From the NCBI GenBank assembly GCA_029933125.1, contig JAOZOU010000004.1:248001-312000 (forward strand): a DNA stretch of 64,000 bases. Direction: 5' to 3'. This stretch comes from a bacterium. GTDB taxonomy: Bacteria > Arandabacterota > Arandabacteria > Arandabacterales > Arandabacteraceae. Shown here piece by piece: positions 8,621 to 19,700 of the stretch (position 1 is the stretch's first letter; every line of letters begins with the position of its first letter). Position numbers and translations under genes: made by a program. The notes under the pieces were generated by a model. It had not been told where the DNA came from and ran no database searches. It was given only the letters and a program-made list of their open reading frames with translations.

Positions 8621-8890
8621 ATGATCGAACGTGATGTCAAGATTATAAACAAGCTTGGGTTGCATCTGAGAGCAGCCGCTGCTCTGGTGCAAACAGCTTC
8701 CGGGTTCGCATCAGACATTCATCTCCGCAAGGACGATATGGAAGTCGACGCCAAAAGCATAATGGGCGTGCTGGGTCTTGAGGCGGGCCAGGGTACTCAC
8801 CTTAAGGTGATTGCAAGCGGAAGCGATGAGGAAGATGCTGTAAGGGCAATTGTTGGTCTGATTGAAGCAAAGTTCAATGAGGAGGAATAG
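8621..8890 (+). CDS. ptsH: Phosphocarrier protein HPr
   Basis: An 89-residue HPr (from ATG 8621; a TTG 12 bases upstream is possible). Counting from the ATG, the active-site His is His15 (KLGLHLRAA) and the regulatory Ser is Ser46 (DAKSIMGVLGL). These are exactly the canonical positions, which supports this start. It accepts phosphate from enzyme I on His15 and from HprK on Ser46. The active-site motif has Leu-Arg-Ala in place of the usual Ala-Arg-Pro. There is no EII permease nearby, so its role is probably regulatory rather than sugar uptake. ptsI starts 5 bases after its stop. Confidence 0.93.
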   Translation: MIERDVKIINKLGLHLRAAAALVQTASGFASDIHLRKDDMEVDAKSIMGVLGLEAGQGTHLKVIASGSDEEDAVRAIVGLIEAKFNEEE

Positions 8891-8894
8891 GACT

Positions 8895-10658
8895 TTGCCC
8901 GGAGACAGGGATGAGGTTGTTCTGAGTGGTATAGCTGCGTCCCCAGGTTTAGCGATGGGAAAAGCAATAGTCTTTGCCAAGCGGGACGTTCGTGTTCCTT
9001 TCAGAAGAATACAGGCTGGTGAGGTCGAGGTCGAAATTGATAGGCTGAAGAGAGCGATCGCCGAGTCAAAGCGTCAACTTGGCGAGATCAGGGATAAGGT
9101 CGCAAGTGAGATGGGAGAATCCTATGCACGCATCTTTGATGCTCACATGATGATCCTTGAGGACAGTCGTACCTTCCAAGAGGTGGAAAGCAAAATAAGG
9201 GATGGCTATAACGCTGAATTTGCCTTCAATTCTGTATTTCTTAGGCATGAGAAGGATCTGTGGGAAAAGGGAGATGTCTATATAAGGGATCGCGCCGGCG
9301 ATATAAGAGATGTTCGCAAGCGTGTTCTTTCTGTGCTTTCAGGCACAAGGAGAGTATCTCAGGAACTTTCCGATCTCCAGACAGATGTAATTGTCATTGC
9401 TCATGATCTTTCACCTGCCGATACTGCTCAGATGCGCAAGGAGAAGGTCTTGGCTTTTGCAACCGACATCGGGGGGAGAACATCCCACACTGCAATAATG
9501 GCGAGATCGCTCGAGATCCCGGCAGTTGTCGGTTTGCAGAATGTCAGCTCGCGGGTAAGCGATGGCGACTCGGTGATTGTGGATGGCAACAGAGGTAAGG
9601 TCATAATCTCACCAGCCCCTGAGACACAGGAGCGCTACAGGCTGGAGTCCAGGCGTTATGCAAGCTTCACCCGCGGTTTGCTGAAATTTAGAGACTTGCC
9701 TGCTGTTACGATTGACGGGCATACAATAATGCTATCCGCTAACATAGAGTCCCACGAGGAGGTTGGATCTGTCATCGAGCACGGAGCTCAGGGTATTGGG
9801 CTCTATCGGACTGAATTTATCTATATTGGACGTGAGGGCCTTCCAACTGAGGATGAGCAATATGAGATTTATAAATCCGTCGCAGAGGCTGTCAAGCCAG
9901 AGCCTGTGATCATCAGGACGATGGACCTTGGTGGTGATAAGTTCCTTTCGGCCTTCGAGAGCCCCAAAGAGATGAACCCGTACCTTGGTTGGAGAGGGAT
10001 AAGATTCTGCCTTGCCCGCAAAGACATATTCCAGACGCAGCTTCGGGCGATACTGCGAGCTAGTGCAGTTGGCAATGTAAAGATCATGTATCCCATGATT
10101 TCAGGTCTGGATGAACTCATTGAAGCCAACAAAGTGCTTGATGAGGTCAAGGATCAACTCAAAGCTGAGGGAGTTGAATTTGACGCTGATTGCGAAGTTG
10201 GAATTATGGTTGAAACACCTTCAGCTGTCGTAATTGCTGACGAACTAGCCCGTCATGTAAGATTCTTCAGCATAGGTTCAAATGACTTGATCCAGTATAC
10301 CCTGGCCGCTGACAGAGGTAATGAGAAGGTTGCCTACCTTTATGAACCGCTCCATCCTTCTGTTCTAAGATTGATCAAACAGACTATAGATGTTGCAAAA
10401 CGATCAGGGATATGGGTTGGGCTTTGCGGTGAGATGTCGAGCGACCTCGTCTGTGCCTTCATCCTGCTTGGAATGGGTATTGATGAGTTGAGCGCCAGCC
10501 CCTACGTTGTTCCCGCGGTCAAGGAGATGGTGCGATCTGTATACTTCAGCGATGCCAAAAGAGTAGCAGAATTCGCCCTTAAGACAACGGATCCAGCCAA
10601 GGTGCGTCAGGCGGCTATGGAAAACATCGGCAAGGAATTTCCAGAGCTGCTCCTCTGA
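8895..10658 (+). CDS. ptsI: Phosphoenolpyruvate-protein phosphotransferase (enzyme I)
   Basis: A 587-residue enzyme I that autophosphorylates from PEP and passes phosphate to HPr. The N-terminal HPr-binding and swivelling domains carry the phospho-His motif GGRTSHTAIMARSLEIPAVVG. The C-terminal PEP-binding barrel shows YRTEFIYI, RTMDLGGDK, YLGWRGIRFCL and the LCGEMSSD motif with the catalytic Cys. Start choice: TTG at 8895 lies 9 bases after AGGAGG (8880-8885); an in-frame ATG at 8877 inside ptsH is less well placed. It is the last gene of the hprK-ptsH-ptsI run and is followed by a predicted terminator. Confidence 0.95.
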   Translation: MPGDRDEVVLSGIAASPGLAMGKAIVFAKRDVRVPFRRIQAGEVEVEIDRLKRAIAESKRQLGEIRDKVASEMGESYARIFDAHMMILEDSRTFQEVESKIRDGYNAEFAFNSVFLRHEKDLWEKGDVYIRDRAGDIRDVRKRVLSVLSGTRRVSQELSDLQTDVIVIAHDLSPADTAQMRKEKVLAFATDIGGRTSHTAIMARSLEIPAVVGLQNVSSRVSDGDSVIVDGNRGKVIISPAPETQERYRLESRRYASFTRGLLKFRDLPAVTIDGHTIMLSANIESHEEVGSVIEHGAQGIGLYRTEFIYIGREGLPTEDEQYEIYKSVAEAVKPEPVIIRTMDLGGDKFLSAFESPKEMNPYLGWRGIRFCLARKDIFQTQLRAILRASAVGNVKIMYPMISGLDELIEANKVLDEVKDQLKAEGVEFDADCEVGIMVETPSAVVIADELARHVRFFSIGSNDLIQYTLAADRGNEKVAYLYEPLHPSVLRLIKQTIDVAKRSGIWVGLCGEMSSDLVCAFILLGMGIDELSASPYVVPAVKEMVRSVYFSDAKRVAEFALKTTDPAKVRQAAMENIGKEFPELLL

Positions 10659-10682
10659 AGCCACCTTTGGTGGGCTAAGTAT

Positions 10683-10725
10683 CTCCTTGCCTCTTTGCGT
10701 TAGAGCTTGCCTTGAGGAGTTTTTT
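10683..10725 (+). terminator. Rho-independent terminator after ptsI
   Basis: CTCCTTG (10683-10689) pairs with TGAGGAG (10713-10719), seven pairs including two wobbles. The loop contains an inner CTCT/AGAG stem, and six T residues follow (10720-10725). A small hairpin, CCACC-TTT-GGTGG, precedes it at 10661-10673. It closes the long lpt-rpoN-pts gene run. Confidence 0.6.
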
Positions 10726-10784
10726 GGCTATTATATCAATGATTCGCTTTCTCGGGATTGGGCCATTCTAAACAAGGAGATTGA

Positions 10785-11759
10785 GTGAGAGCTGTCATTC
10801 CTGTTGCCGGAGAAGGCACCCGGCTACGTCCACACACCCATACTACGCCCAAGCCACTTCTGAGGGTGGCTGGCAAGCCCATACTCGGGCACATTCTTGA
10901 TGATATAGTCCAGCTCGATATCGGTGAGGTCATCCTTGTTGTCGGATATAGAGGCGAGGATATCGTTGAATATGTAAAGTCTAACTACGATCTCAAGGTT
11001 GATGTCGTCGAACAAACTGAACGCCTTGGACTCGGTCATGCTGTCTTCCTTAGCAAAGAATACGTTTATGGTGATCCCGTCTTCATAATGCTTGGTGATA
11101 CGATCTTCAAAGGTGACCTTAAGGAAATGATTGCTGCCAGCGGAAATGTGATCGGTGTGAAGAGAGTCTCAGAACCAAAGCGATTTGGGATCGTCGAAGT
11201 TGTGGGTGGTAAAATAGTGAACCTGGTTGAGAAGCCTGACTCACCCAAATCAAATCTTGCCGTGGCCGGGGTTTATGCCATCTACGATTCACGCGCTCTC
11301 TTTGATGCTCTCGAGGAGCTTATCAGCATTGGATACAGGACAAAAGGTGAGTTTCAGCTGACAGATGCTCTCAATAAAATGATACAAATGGGTATTGAGA
11401 TAAAGGCATTTGAAGTTGAAGGCTGGTATGATTGTGGGAAGCCTGAGACGCTGCTCGAGACCAATCGAGCCCTTCTTGAAGCATCATCTCCTAAGACGAG
11501 CATTCCTGGGAGCATTGTGATAGATCCAGTCTTCATCGCTGAGGATGCTCAGGTACTATCCTCAATCGTTGGTCCATACGTTTCGATAGCTGGCGGTTCA
11601 GTTGTGAGGAAATCAATAGTGAGGAATTCGATAATAGGGGAGAAAGCCGTTGTTGAAGACGCCCTTCTTGAATCGTCCCTTATAGGAGACAATGCGATTG
11701 TGAGGGGTATGTTCAAACGTCTGAACGTCGGTGACTCTTCGCAGATTGATTTTAGTTAG
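10785..11759 (+). CDS. Sugar-phosphate nucleotidyltransferase with left-handed beta-helix tail
   Basis: A 324-residue protein. The N-terminal NTP-transferase domain (1-235) has the nucleotide-binding [18 protein letters not shown] signature, [10 protein letters not shown] and [16 protein letters not shown]. This is the pattern of glucose-1-phosphate thymidylyl- or uridylyltransferases (RmlA-long/GalU-like). The C-terminal 80 residues have hexapeptide-like repeats ([25 protein letters not shown]) predicted to form a left-handed beta-helix, as in long RmlA and GlmU-like enzymes. The exact sugar and nucleotide cannot be told. The start is GTG at 10785 with AAGGAGA at 10774-10780. It is followed 11 bases later by metK. 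It probably feeds surface polysaccharide or LPS synthesis. Confidence 0.85.
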   Translation: MRAVIPVAGEGTRLRPHTHTTPKPLLRVAGKPILGHILDDIVQLDIGEVILVVGYRGEDIVEYVKSNYDLKVDVVEQTERLGLGHAVFLSKEYVYGDPVFIMLGDTIFKGDLKEMIAASGNVIGVKRVSEPKRFGIVEVVGGKIVNLVEKPDSPKSNLAVAGVYAIYDSRALFDALEELISIGYRTKGEFQLTDALNKMIQMGIEIKAFEVEGWYDCGKPETLLETNRALLEASSPKTSIPGSIVIDPVFIAEDAQVLSSIVGPYVSIAGGSVVRKSIVRNSIIGEKAVVEDALLESSLIGDNAIVRGMFKRLNVGDSSQIDFS

Positions 11760-11770
11760 GGAGGTTGAGA

Positions 11771-12913
11771 ATGACCAAGCAGAAGCATCTTTTTACTTCA
11801 GAATCGGTTACCGAAGGTCATCCCGACAAGATTGCTGATCAGATTTCAGATGCAATACTTGATGAAATCATGGCTCAGGATCCCGATGGTAGAGTCGCCT
11901 GTGAGACAATGGTAACGACCGGTCTGGCTTTTGTTGCAGGTGAGATAACAACTAGCTGTTATGTTGATATACCGTCTATTGTCCGCCGTGTGATAAGAGA
12001 GATCGGATATGTTGACGCCTCTTTCGGCTTCGACTACAAGACTTGTGCAATTCTGACATCAATCGACGAACAATCTCCAGATATAGCCCTTGGGGTTAAC
12101 AAGGAAGGTGCAGGTGACCAGGGTATGATGTTTGGCTATGCAAGGAGAGAGACCCCGGAACTCATGCCTCTACCGATTATGCTCGCCCATAAACTCGCTC
12201 GAAAGTTGGCTGAAGTCCGTAAGAACAAAGAGATTGATTATCTGAGACCAGATGGAAAGACACAGGTTACTGTCGAATATGAGAACGGTGAACCAATTGG
12301 TGTAAAGGCTATTGTTGTGGCTGCCCAGCACGAGCCTGACGTTAGTGCTAAACAGATTGAGGAAGATATAATCGAGAAGGTGATCAAACATGTGGTTCCA
12401 GCAGATCTTATTGGAGATGACATAAAGTACTACATAAATGCGACGGGTAAATTCGTCATCGGCGGGCCTCAGGGTGATTGCGGTCTTACAGGTAGAAAAA
12501 TCATTGTTGATACCTACGGGGGCGTTGGGAGCCACGGTGGGGGTTGCATGTCGGGTAAGGATCCTACGAAGGTCGACAGATCGGGTTCCTATATGGCTCG
12601 TTATGTGGCTAAGAATGTTGTTGCTGCAGGTCTTGCAGATGAGTGTGAGGTGCAGGTTGCATATGCAATTGGTGTGGACAGGCCAGTATCGATAATGATC
12701 GATACGCACGGAACCGGTGTTGTGCCTGATGAACAGCTGGTCAAGGTTGTAACGAAGAATTTTGATTTCCGTCCGAGGGCAATTATCGAGACACTGAAGC
12801 TTCGGCGTCCAATCTATCGGAGAACAGCAGCTTATGGGCACTTTGGCCGAGAAGAAGAAGGTTTCACCTGGGAAATCACTGATCGCGTTGAGGATCTAAA
12901 GAGATCTGTCTGA
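11771..12913 (+). CDS. metK: S-adenosylmethionine synthetase
   Basis: A 380-residue MAT that makes SAM from methionine and ATP. Seen are the N-terminal [23 protein letters not shown] (ATP-binding His/Asp), [17 protein letters not shown], the phosphate-binding loop [21 protein letters not shown] and [27 protein letters not shown]. The C-terminus includes the typical AAYGHFGR motif. The ATG at 11771 is chosen because GGAGG (11760-11764) lies six bases upstream; a TTG at 11765 would be too close. No SAM riboswitch is visible in the 11-base gap. ahcY follows at once, so SAM production and clearance of its by-product are co-transcribed. Confidence 0.97.
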   Translation: MTKQKHLFTSESVTEGHPDKIADQISDAILDEIMAQDPDGRVACETMVTTGLAFVAGEITTSCYVDIPSIVRRVIREIGYVDASFGFDYKTCAILTSIDEQSPDIALGVNKEGAGDQGMMFGYARRETPELMPLPIMLAHKLARKLAEVRKNKEIDYLRPDGKTQVTVEYENGEPIGVKAIVVAAQHEPDVSAKQIEEDIIEKVIKHVVPADLIGDDIKYYINATGKFVIGGPQGDCGLTGRKIIVDTYGGVGSHGGGCMSGKDPTKVDRSGSYMARYVAKNVVAAGLADECEVQVAYAIGVDRPVSIMIDTHGTGVVPDEQLVKVVTKNFDFRPRAIIETLKLRRPIYRRTAAYGHFGREEEGFTWEITDRVEDLKRSV

Positions 12914-12923
12914 GGGGGTAGAG

Positions 12924-14180
12924 ATGGAATACGACGTTCGGGACAAGTCTTTGGCACCGAAAGGGAAGCTGCGCATTCAATGGGCAGAAGGCAATATGCC
13001 TGTGCTCAGCATGATTGCACAGAGATTCAGGAAGGAACGTCCTCTAGATGGCGTAAAAATATCGGCATGCCTCCACGTTACTACTGAGACCGCAAATCTG
13101 ATGAGAACTCTTAAGGCTGGAGGTGCTGAGGTGCGCCTGTGCGCCTCCAATCCTTTGAGTACTCAAGACGACGTTGCCGCATCACTTGTTGTAGATCATG
13201 GCATAAGTGTTTTCGCAAAACGTGGGATTGATTCGTCAGGCTACTATGAGCACATAAGGGCTGCTCTGAGTTTCTCTCCAAACATCACTATGGACGACGG
13301 AGCGGATCTCGTCTCCACTCTCCATTCTGAGATGAAGAATATGATCGCCGGCGTAATCGGGGGAACCGAGGAGACGACAACGGGGGTCATAAGGCTCAGA
13401 AGTATGGCAAGGGAAGGGGCTCTTAGCTACCCCATCATCGCGGTAAATGATGCTATGACAAAGCATCTCTTTGATAATAGATACGGCACAGGACAAAGCA
13501 CCATAGATGGCATATTAAGAGCGACAAATGCTCTCCTTGCTGGTTCAAAGGTTGTGATAGCTGGATATGGTTGGTGTGGTAGGGGGCTTGCCGCGAGAGC
13601 TCGTGGAATGGGGGCGAATGTGATAGTTACAGAGGTTGATCCTCTCAAGGCGCTAGAAGCTGTTATGGAGGGTTTCACAGTTCTACCGATGGATGAAGCT
13701 GCCCGCATTGGTGATATTTTCATAACAGTTACTGGCAACACTTCAGTGATTCGCCGCGAGCATTTTGAGACCATGAAGGATGGAGCAATAGTTGCTAATT
13801 CAGGCCATTTCAATGTCGAAATCGACCTTGATGAACTTGAGAAGATGAAGAAGTCAAAGCAGGTTGTAAGAGACAATGTTGAGGAATATGTGGTCGATGG
13901 CGGCAGGAGAATAAGGGTGCTGGGCGAGGGAAGGCTGATAAATCTGGCTGCCGCAGAGGGGCATCCAGCCACTGTAATGGATATGAGCTTTGCAAATCAG
14001 GCTTTGTGCATCGAGCATCTCGTAAAGGCCGGTAGGCATATGAAACCAGGTGTTTATGGTGTTCCTGAGGAAATCGACAGCAGCGTGGCAAGTCTGAAGC
14101 TTAAGGCTCTTGGGGTCAAAATCGATACTCTGACTGAGAAGCAGCGCAAATACCTGGCATCCTGGAAGGCAGGAACCTAA
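12924..14180 (+). CDS. ahcY: Adenosylhomocysteinase
   Basis: A 418-residue NAD-dependent enzyme that reversibly hydrolyses S-adenosylhomocysteine to adenosine and homocysteine. Seen are the substrate-binding segments [28 protein letters not shown] and [13 protein letters not shown]. The NAD Rossmann motif is [31 protein letters not shown] near residue 210, followed by [33 protein letters not shown]. The C-terminus ends near [10 protein letters not shown], without the longer KPDHYRY tail of eukaryotic enzymes, as in many archaeal and thermophile types. It lies 10 bases after metK. Its stop region overlaps the converging lptG gene by 4 bases, so there is no room for a separate terminator. Confidence 0.96.
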   Translation: MEYDVRDKSLAPKGKLRIQWAEGNMPVLSMIAQRFRKERPLDGVKISACLHVTTETANLMRTLKAGGAEVRLCASNPLSTQDDVAASLVVDHGISVFAKRGIDSSGYYEHIRAALSFSPNITMDDGADLVSTLHSEMKNMIAGVIGGTEETTTGVIRLRSMAREGALSYPIIAVNDAMTKHLFDNRYGTGQSTIDGILRATNALLAGSKVVIAGYGWCGRGLAARARGMGANVIVTEVDPLKALEAVMEGFTVLPMDEAARIGDIFITVTGNTSVIRREHFETMKDGAIVANSGHFNVEIDLDELEKMKKSKQVVRDNVEEYVVDGGRRIRVLGEGRLINLAAAEGHPATVMDMSFANQALCIEHLVKAGRHMKPGVYGVPEEIDSSVASLKLKALGVKIDTLTEKQRKYLASWKAGT

Positions 14181-15265
14181 TGCTTCTCAGCCCGCAATAT
14201 GAGGGCAATTCCGCAAGCGGCAAACACGAAATTACCCAGCCAGGCTGCTATGAAGGATGGCAGTAAAGCATGGTCTCCGAGGGTCTGGCCAACCCGAATG
14301 AAGCCATAATAGATGAAAGTAATGGCCAGACCCAATCCCACTCCGATAGCGATGCCTCCCCTTCTCAGACGTGCTGATAGGGGGGCACCGATCAGGATGA
14401 CGACGAGATTGGTGAAGGGAAAAGCAAGTTTCATGTTAAGACCTACCCGGTAGCGGGTCGGATCACCTCCGCTTTCTTCTATACGTCTGACAAGTCGTCT
14501 GAGCTCGCGGTAACTCATCTCCTCTGGTTTTCTTTGTTCGCGAACTATATCACTCGGATTATCTCGTAGGTTTGCGAAAGTACCCTCAGGGATGTAAGCC
14601 TCCCTTTTGACTTCGCCATTCTCATCGAACCATCGTACCCAGGCATCAACAAAAACCCATACAGAATCTTTCCATATGGCTTTCTTGGCATTGAGACGAT
14701 AGATGAGTTCTTCGCCTGCTGTCTTCTCGACGACGACTTCGTTCATGGTTTTCCTGTAAGTGTCAAACTCAGGAGTGAAGTAGAAAACCCCTGATTCACC
14801 TCTGTAGCTGATATTGATTTTCTTGTGAGGCTGCCTGCGTACCTTGGGCTTTTTAATCTCCGTCGCTTTTATCTTTCTCACGGTTGAATTGGTTTCAGGT
14901 TCAACGAGCTCACCAAGAGCGAGTGAGACCAGGCTTGCTATAAGGCCAACGGCGACGAGGGGCACAACGGTTCTAAGAAACCTTATCCCGGATGCCCGCA
15001 TGGCTACCAGCTCGCTATGCCTAGCCATCTGTCCCACTGTAAAAAGGCATGCTATAAGCGTAGCGATGGGGAGGGTAAGATTAAAAATGTATGGAACCTG
15101 GTACGCATAGTATTTTAGAACTGTCAGGATATGGACATCGTTGTCCACAAAATCATCCACATTCTCAACCATGTCCAGGCTTATAAAGACAACGAGGAAG
15201 GCGATGCTTCCAATGCATATCGTTTTGGCTGTCTCTCTCATCATGTACCTATCAAGGATTCTCAC
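14177..15265 (-). CDS. lptG: LPS export permease, LptG/LptF family
   Basis: A 362-residue YjgP/YjgQ-family permease. It begins [27 protein letters not shown], the usual LptG/F N-terminus. It has three predicted N-terminal membrane helices, a periplasmic beta-jellyroll domain (about 140-260) and three C-terminal helices. With LptF and LptB it forms the inner-membrane LPS extractor. The order lptF-lptG is standard. The start overlaps the lptF stop by 4 bases. Assignment to LptG rather than LptF rests on order and length only. The 3' end converges with ahcY. Confidence 0.88.
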   Translation of the reverse strand: MRILDRYMMRETAKTICIGSIAFLVVFISLDMVENVDDFVDNDVHILTVLKYYAYQVPYIFNLTLPIATLIACLFTVGQMARHSELVAMRASGIRFLRTVVPLVAVGLIASLVSLALGELVEPETNSTVRKIKATEIKKPKVRRQPHKKINISYRGESGVFYFTPEFDTYRKTMNEVVVEKTAGEELIYRLNAKKAIWKDSVWVFVDAWVRWFDENGEVKREAYIPEGTFANLRDNPSDIVREQRKPEEMSYRELRRLVRRIEESGGDPTRYRVGLNMKLAFPFTNLVVILIGAPLSARLRRGGIAIGVGLGLAITFIYYGFIRVGQTLGDHALLPSFIAAWLGNFVFAACGIALILRAEKH

Positions 15266-16593
15266 TTAAGAAGGCTCCTTAGCCATTTGGTAAGCCGGGC
15301 TGGTACGAAGGGCAGCTCCTTATTGGCACGTATAAACAAATAGATACCAACAGCACCCAAAACAATGTTTGCTGCCCACATCGAAAGTGAAGGCAGTACG
15401 TAGCCTCTATCAGCAAGTTTCTCACCGGCTGTCAAGAAGGCATAGTAGATAGCAAAGAAACCTGAACTGATGACCATGCCAGCACCTGCGCCACCTTCCT
15501 TTGCCCTAACCGCAATTGGCACACCGAGCAAAACGAAGACAACGCAGGCAAAGGAGATTGCAATTTTCTTATGCACCTCAACCGATAGGGATCTTATCTT
15601 ACGTCTATAAGAATTTGCCTGATCTCTCAAAGTTTTGAGTCTATCGGTTGCGTGTTCAAGAGTGCTCGCAAGACTTCCTGTTGCAACACCCAGAGAATCA
15701 GATGTGACAAGCCTATCTCTAATGGCTGCGGCTTCTGTCACAGATTCACTTACGGTGCTGGCTACTTCATCTTCAACCGCATACAGTTTTGTTTTGTATT
15801 TTTCGATTTCGTGCATAAGGCCACCGATGCTAAGCTCACGGTCACCCCTGTACTTCCTGTCAACCTTGACAAGCTTACTACCAGCTTCTGGTATGTTGAG
15901 AGTATGCTCAGTAAATTTCACCCGAAGATACCTTCGAGGATCCTTGGGATCGACGTCATGGATTTCCCCATCATAGAGTTTTATTACGAGTGTTGTGCCA
16001 TCAGCTGCGTAGTATATCTCGCCATGGTCAGCCCTTATTGTCTGTGCTGGTTTGCCTTCGACAAGCTTAGAGATTGTTACACCTTCTATCTTCCTGCCCC
16101 TGGCTTTTTGCACAAGTATGCTATATCCCTTTATGTCGTTCATGAAAATGCCATCCCTGAGTTGAAGGGCAGGCTTTTTCTTGTGTATAGCTATTAGCAG
16201 GTTTGCTAATCTATGGTTGGTCTCGGGAACTACATAGTTGTGAACTGGTATCATGGCGAGGGAAAGCGCAAATGAGGCGATTATCAGAGGCTTGGCGATT
16301 TGCGTAAGGCTTAGACCCGCGGTTCTCATTGCCACAATCTCATTGTCAGATCCCAGTCGCATGAAGGATATTAGAACTGCTATCAGTACGGCCATAGGAA
16401 CAGCCATGACAACCATCCAGCCAAGGCTTAAGACGAGTAGCTCAATGGAAGTTGTGATAGGTACCCCTTTGCCTATCAAGGTCTCGAGGTTCTTGTAGAG
16501 GAAATTAAGGATAAGTATGAAAATGACAACGAACATTCCAAAGAGGAAAGGCGGAATCTGTTCTTTGAGCACATACTTATGGAGTGTCTTCAT
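15262..16593 (-). CDS. lptF: LPS export permease, LptF/LptG family, long form
   Basis: A 443-residue YjgP/YjgQ permease from ATG 16593 (MKTLHKYVLKEQIPPFLFGMFVVIFIL). An upstream in-frame start at 16626 is unlikely because MKTLHKY is the family N-terminus. Three membrane helices are followed by a periplasmic domain about 80 residues longer than in LptG. It contains a predicted coiled coil near 270-330 (HEIEKYKTKLYAVEDEVAS and TDRLKTLRDQANSYRRKI). Three C-terminal helices follow. The insert is typical of FCB and other non-proteobacterial LptF proteins. Divergent from sprA across a 120-base gap that holds a predicted promoter for this operon. Confidence 0.88.
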   Translation of the reverse strand: MKTLHKYVLKEQIPPFLFGMFVVIFILILNFLYKNLETLIGKGVPITTSIELLVLSLGWMVVMAVPMAVLIAVLISFMRLGSDNEIVAMRTAGLSLTQIAKPLIIASFALSLAMIPVHNYVVPETNHRLANLLIAIHKKKPALQLRDGIFMNDIKGYSILVQKARGRKIEGVTISKLVEGKPAQTIRADHGEIYYAADGTTLVIKLYDGEIHDVDPKDPRRYLRVKFTEHTLNIPEAGSKLVKVDRKYRGDRELSIGGLMHEIEKYKTKLYAVEDEVASTVSESVTEAAAIRDRLVTSDSLGVATGSLASTLEHATDRLKTLRDQANSYRRKIRSLSVEVHKKIAISFACVVFVLLGVPIAVRAKEGGAGAGMVISSGFFAIYYAFLTAGEKLADRGYVLPSLSMWAANIVLGAVGIYLFIRANKELPFVPARLTKWLRSLLK

Positions 16594-16648
16594 CAGTACA
16601 CCAGCGTATCCCAAAGTGGTCACCATCTATCGTGCCAGGTGCCAAGTT

Positions 16649-16677
16649 ATTATATGCATTCTCAAAGAGCAAGTGCA
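16649..16677 (-). promoter_or_regulatory. Predicted sigma-70-type promoter for lptF-lptG
   Basis: On the minus strand a perfect -10 hexamer TATAAT (16654-16649) lies 17 bases after TGCACT (16677-16672), a weak -35. The expected transcript would start near 16642 with a leader of about 50 bases before the lptF ATG. The gap also contains tandem TGGCAC copies on this strand, discussed among the rejected items. Confidence 0.45.
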
Positions 16678-16713
16678 CTTTTATTTTAGTATATTCAAGG
16701 GGTTTGAGCGATT

Positions 16714-19700
16714 GTGAGGAATGTTGAAGAAACTGGCATGGAAATTGCGGACAAACCCCCACGGGGAATGCTCTGCCGGAGTGCGTCTGTGAGGCATAAA
16801 GCGTGTTCAAGAATAGTTCTGGGGTGGCTGTTTCTCTTTGTCCCGATCTTTGCCGTAGGGGCTTGGGCCCGGGATGTTCCCTTTAAGCCTTTGAGGTCTT
16901 CAGGTATCTCGTTCCCGATCGGCTACCAGGATACACTTCACTATCTCACACCGACATTACCAGAATTCGCTCGAAAATCTCCCCTCGAGATACCCTTCCT
17001 CGATGCACTCGAGAGAGCTTGGCGTGAGACAAGATCCCGTGAGATCCTTGAACCCAAGAGCAGGAGTCTTGCCGATTTTAGCCAGATCGACATACCCATC
17101 AATCTGCCCAATCCGATTGAGAAGGTCATAGGGCAAGGTGCGAATCTGAGAGTTACAGGTAGCGAGCAGATAACCTTCGGAGGGCAGACGCGCTATAGGT
17201 TAAATGAACCCCTGACAGAGTATGGAAGGCGATCGCGCTTCCCGACACTTGACATGAAACAGCATCTCAAGATCAATCTCGAGGGAACGGTCGGGCAAAA
17301 AATACATGTCACGGTGCATCATGATAGCGATATTGAAACACCTTTAGAGAATCGCATCAAGCTTCGCTACGAAGGTGATGACGATGAGATAGTACAAAAG
17401 ATAGAGATGGGCAACACCAACCTCACCATACCTGGTTCTCAATTTGTCAGTTACAGCGGTAAGCAGGAAGGTCTTTTTGGTGCGAAGATGCTAGCCAAGC
17501 TCGGGCCTCTCGATATCACTGCGATCGCTAGTAAGCAGGAAGGAAGAACAGCTGCAGCCACTTTCCGCCCCAATGTTAGGGATTCCGTTGTCCTTGATGA
17601 CATAGATTTTGTGAGGAACAAGTATTTTTTCCTCATGGATCCCTACGACGTAGATCCCAGCAAGACCTTCTCTGAGGTTGAGCTCTACATTGATGATGGG
17701 ATTGGTACAAACAACGATGCTGCTGTTCATGCCTTTGCTTTTCTGGATCCAGATGCTTCGCGCTATCCTGACCCGGCAGCGTGGGATACCGTTAGCTCTG
17801 CCTTTGAAGGTAACTTTGATGTGCTGGAGCCAAACAAGGATTACGCCTTTGATCCCAGAACTGGAGAAATCTCACTTCAAAGAACACTTCAGTCAAGTCA
17901 GACACTTGCTGTGAGATACATTTACGGAGATGGTGTTGAAGCGGATACGATTGGCGGCTCAGTCGGCGGCACCCTCATGCTTAAGATGATAAGGCCCAAT
18001 GATGAGGTTTTGACAAACCGTTGGGGCGTCTGGGGGGGGACGCTCAACTATGAGCGCAAGAATGTTTATTCGATCGGTGTGAACTACATTGTCGAGGACA
18101 AAGTGCAAGTAAAGATATATAGGAAGGCTTCTCCAGTAGATGAGGATATTCAAAAGACCTACGAATATTCTAAGATATTGGGCATTGATCTGGTTGATGA
18201 GAATGGCGTAAGGGCTGGTCCCCAAAACAATTGGAAGACGGATGGCTACGCTGATGGCGGACGTATAAATGGTGAGGCGGGGCTCCTTCTGTTCCCAGAC
18301 CTCAGACCTTTTGATCCAGACGTACGCTTCATGGACGAAAGGCCTGAAACCCTCCTGGCTGAGAATCGCAACCCTGACATCTATGACAGGCCTCCTGTTG
18401 ATCTCAAACGCAAGGAGGAATTCTCGAAGTTCTATATAGTTGTCCGATTCACAACTCCCCAGACCACCTTCAAGATGAAGCACATGAATATCCTTGAGAA
18501 CAGTGAGGTTGTTACTCTTAACGGGAGGCGCCTGACTCGGAACGTTGACTACGAGATCTACTATGAGACTGGCCAGATCCGCTTTCTTACTGAGGAAGCC
18601 CTTGATCCAAATGCTCACATAACTGTCGACTATCAGTATGTTCCTTTTCTGTCGCTAGCGCAACAGTCCTTGGTTGGCCTGCACGGGATCTATAAACTAT
18701 CCGATCACTCCAATATCAGCACAGCGTGGATCTATCAGAGCAAGAAATCGCCGGAGGAACGACCCCGTCTGGGTCAGGAACCTTCAAGGATTGTGCTTGG
18801 CGATATCAGGGCACAGTTAGAATTCAAGCCTGACATCATGACATCCATTGTAGATGCCTTGCCATTCGTTGAGGCAACCAACCCCTCGCGATTGACGTTC
18901 TCTGGTGAAATAGCCATGAGCCTCCCCAATCCCAATACCAAGGGCAATGTCTACATTGATGACATGGAAGGAGTGCGTGATTTGAGATCTTTCTCGATAA
19001 TGCGGGAAGCATGGGTGCCAGCAAGCCCGCCTTTTGGATACAAATGGGAAAATACCCGCAAGATATGGTGGTATGTTCGCGACAACGAGGTTGATGAGAA
19101 GGATCTTTTTCCGAATGCCGAGTCAAGACCTGGTGAAGCCAAAATACCCGTCATGGAGATAAATTTCAAAGGGCAGAAGTATCGCTCTATCTATGATCCT
19201 GATTCCAGCTGGTCTGGGCTGATGAGATTGGTCTCAAAAACTGGAAGCGATTATTCTGAGCTCAAGTTTTTCGAGGTCTGGCTCAAACCCAAGGTTGGCA
19301 GCGGCGGCCGGATGAATATCGATTTGGGCTCGGTAAGCGAGAATTATTATCATCCCTGGGTTGATTCGCTTGATACCGAGGACAGGGATAACAATGGTGT
19401 AAGGAGTGCCGACGAGAATACGGGTTTGGACGGTGTTTTCACAGGAACCCCTGGTGATGATCCTGATGATGACTGGAGCTACAGTGAGGGTGATTATTCT
19501 CACATAAATGGTACAGAGAACGATCCCAGAATCTCTGCTGATACTGAGGATCTTGATCTTGATGGCAACCTCGATGTCAACGAGGTGCTTTTCAGACTGA
19601 GCTTCGATCTTGACGATACAACATACATTGTCAACGAAACTCCTGAGGGCTGGCGACAGTATCGTATACCTTTGAGCCAGGCAGACACCCTCGGGGGTTC

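Noticed and set aside
16622-16637. TGGCACGATAGATGGT on the minus strand as a sigma-54 promoter for lptF
   Set aside because: The -24 part is perfect and a second TGGCAC lies beside it, but the -12 part is ATGG, lacking the essential GC. A TATAAT promoter is nearby.
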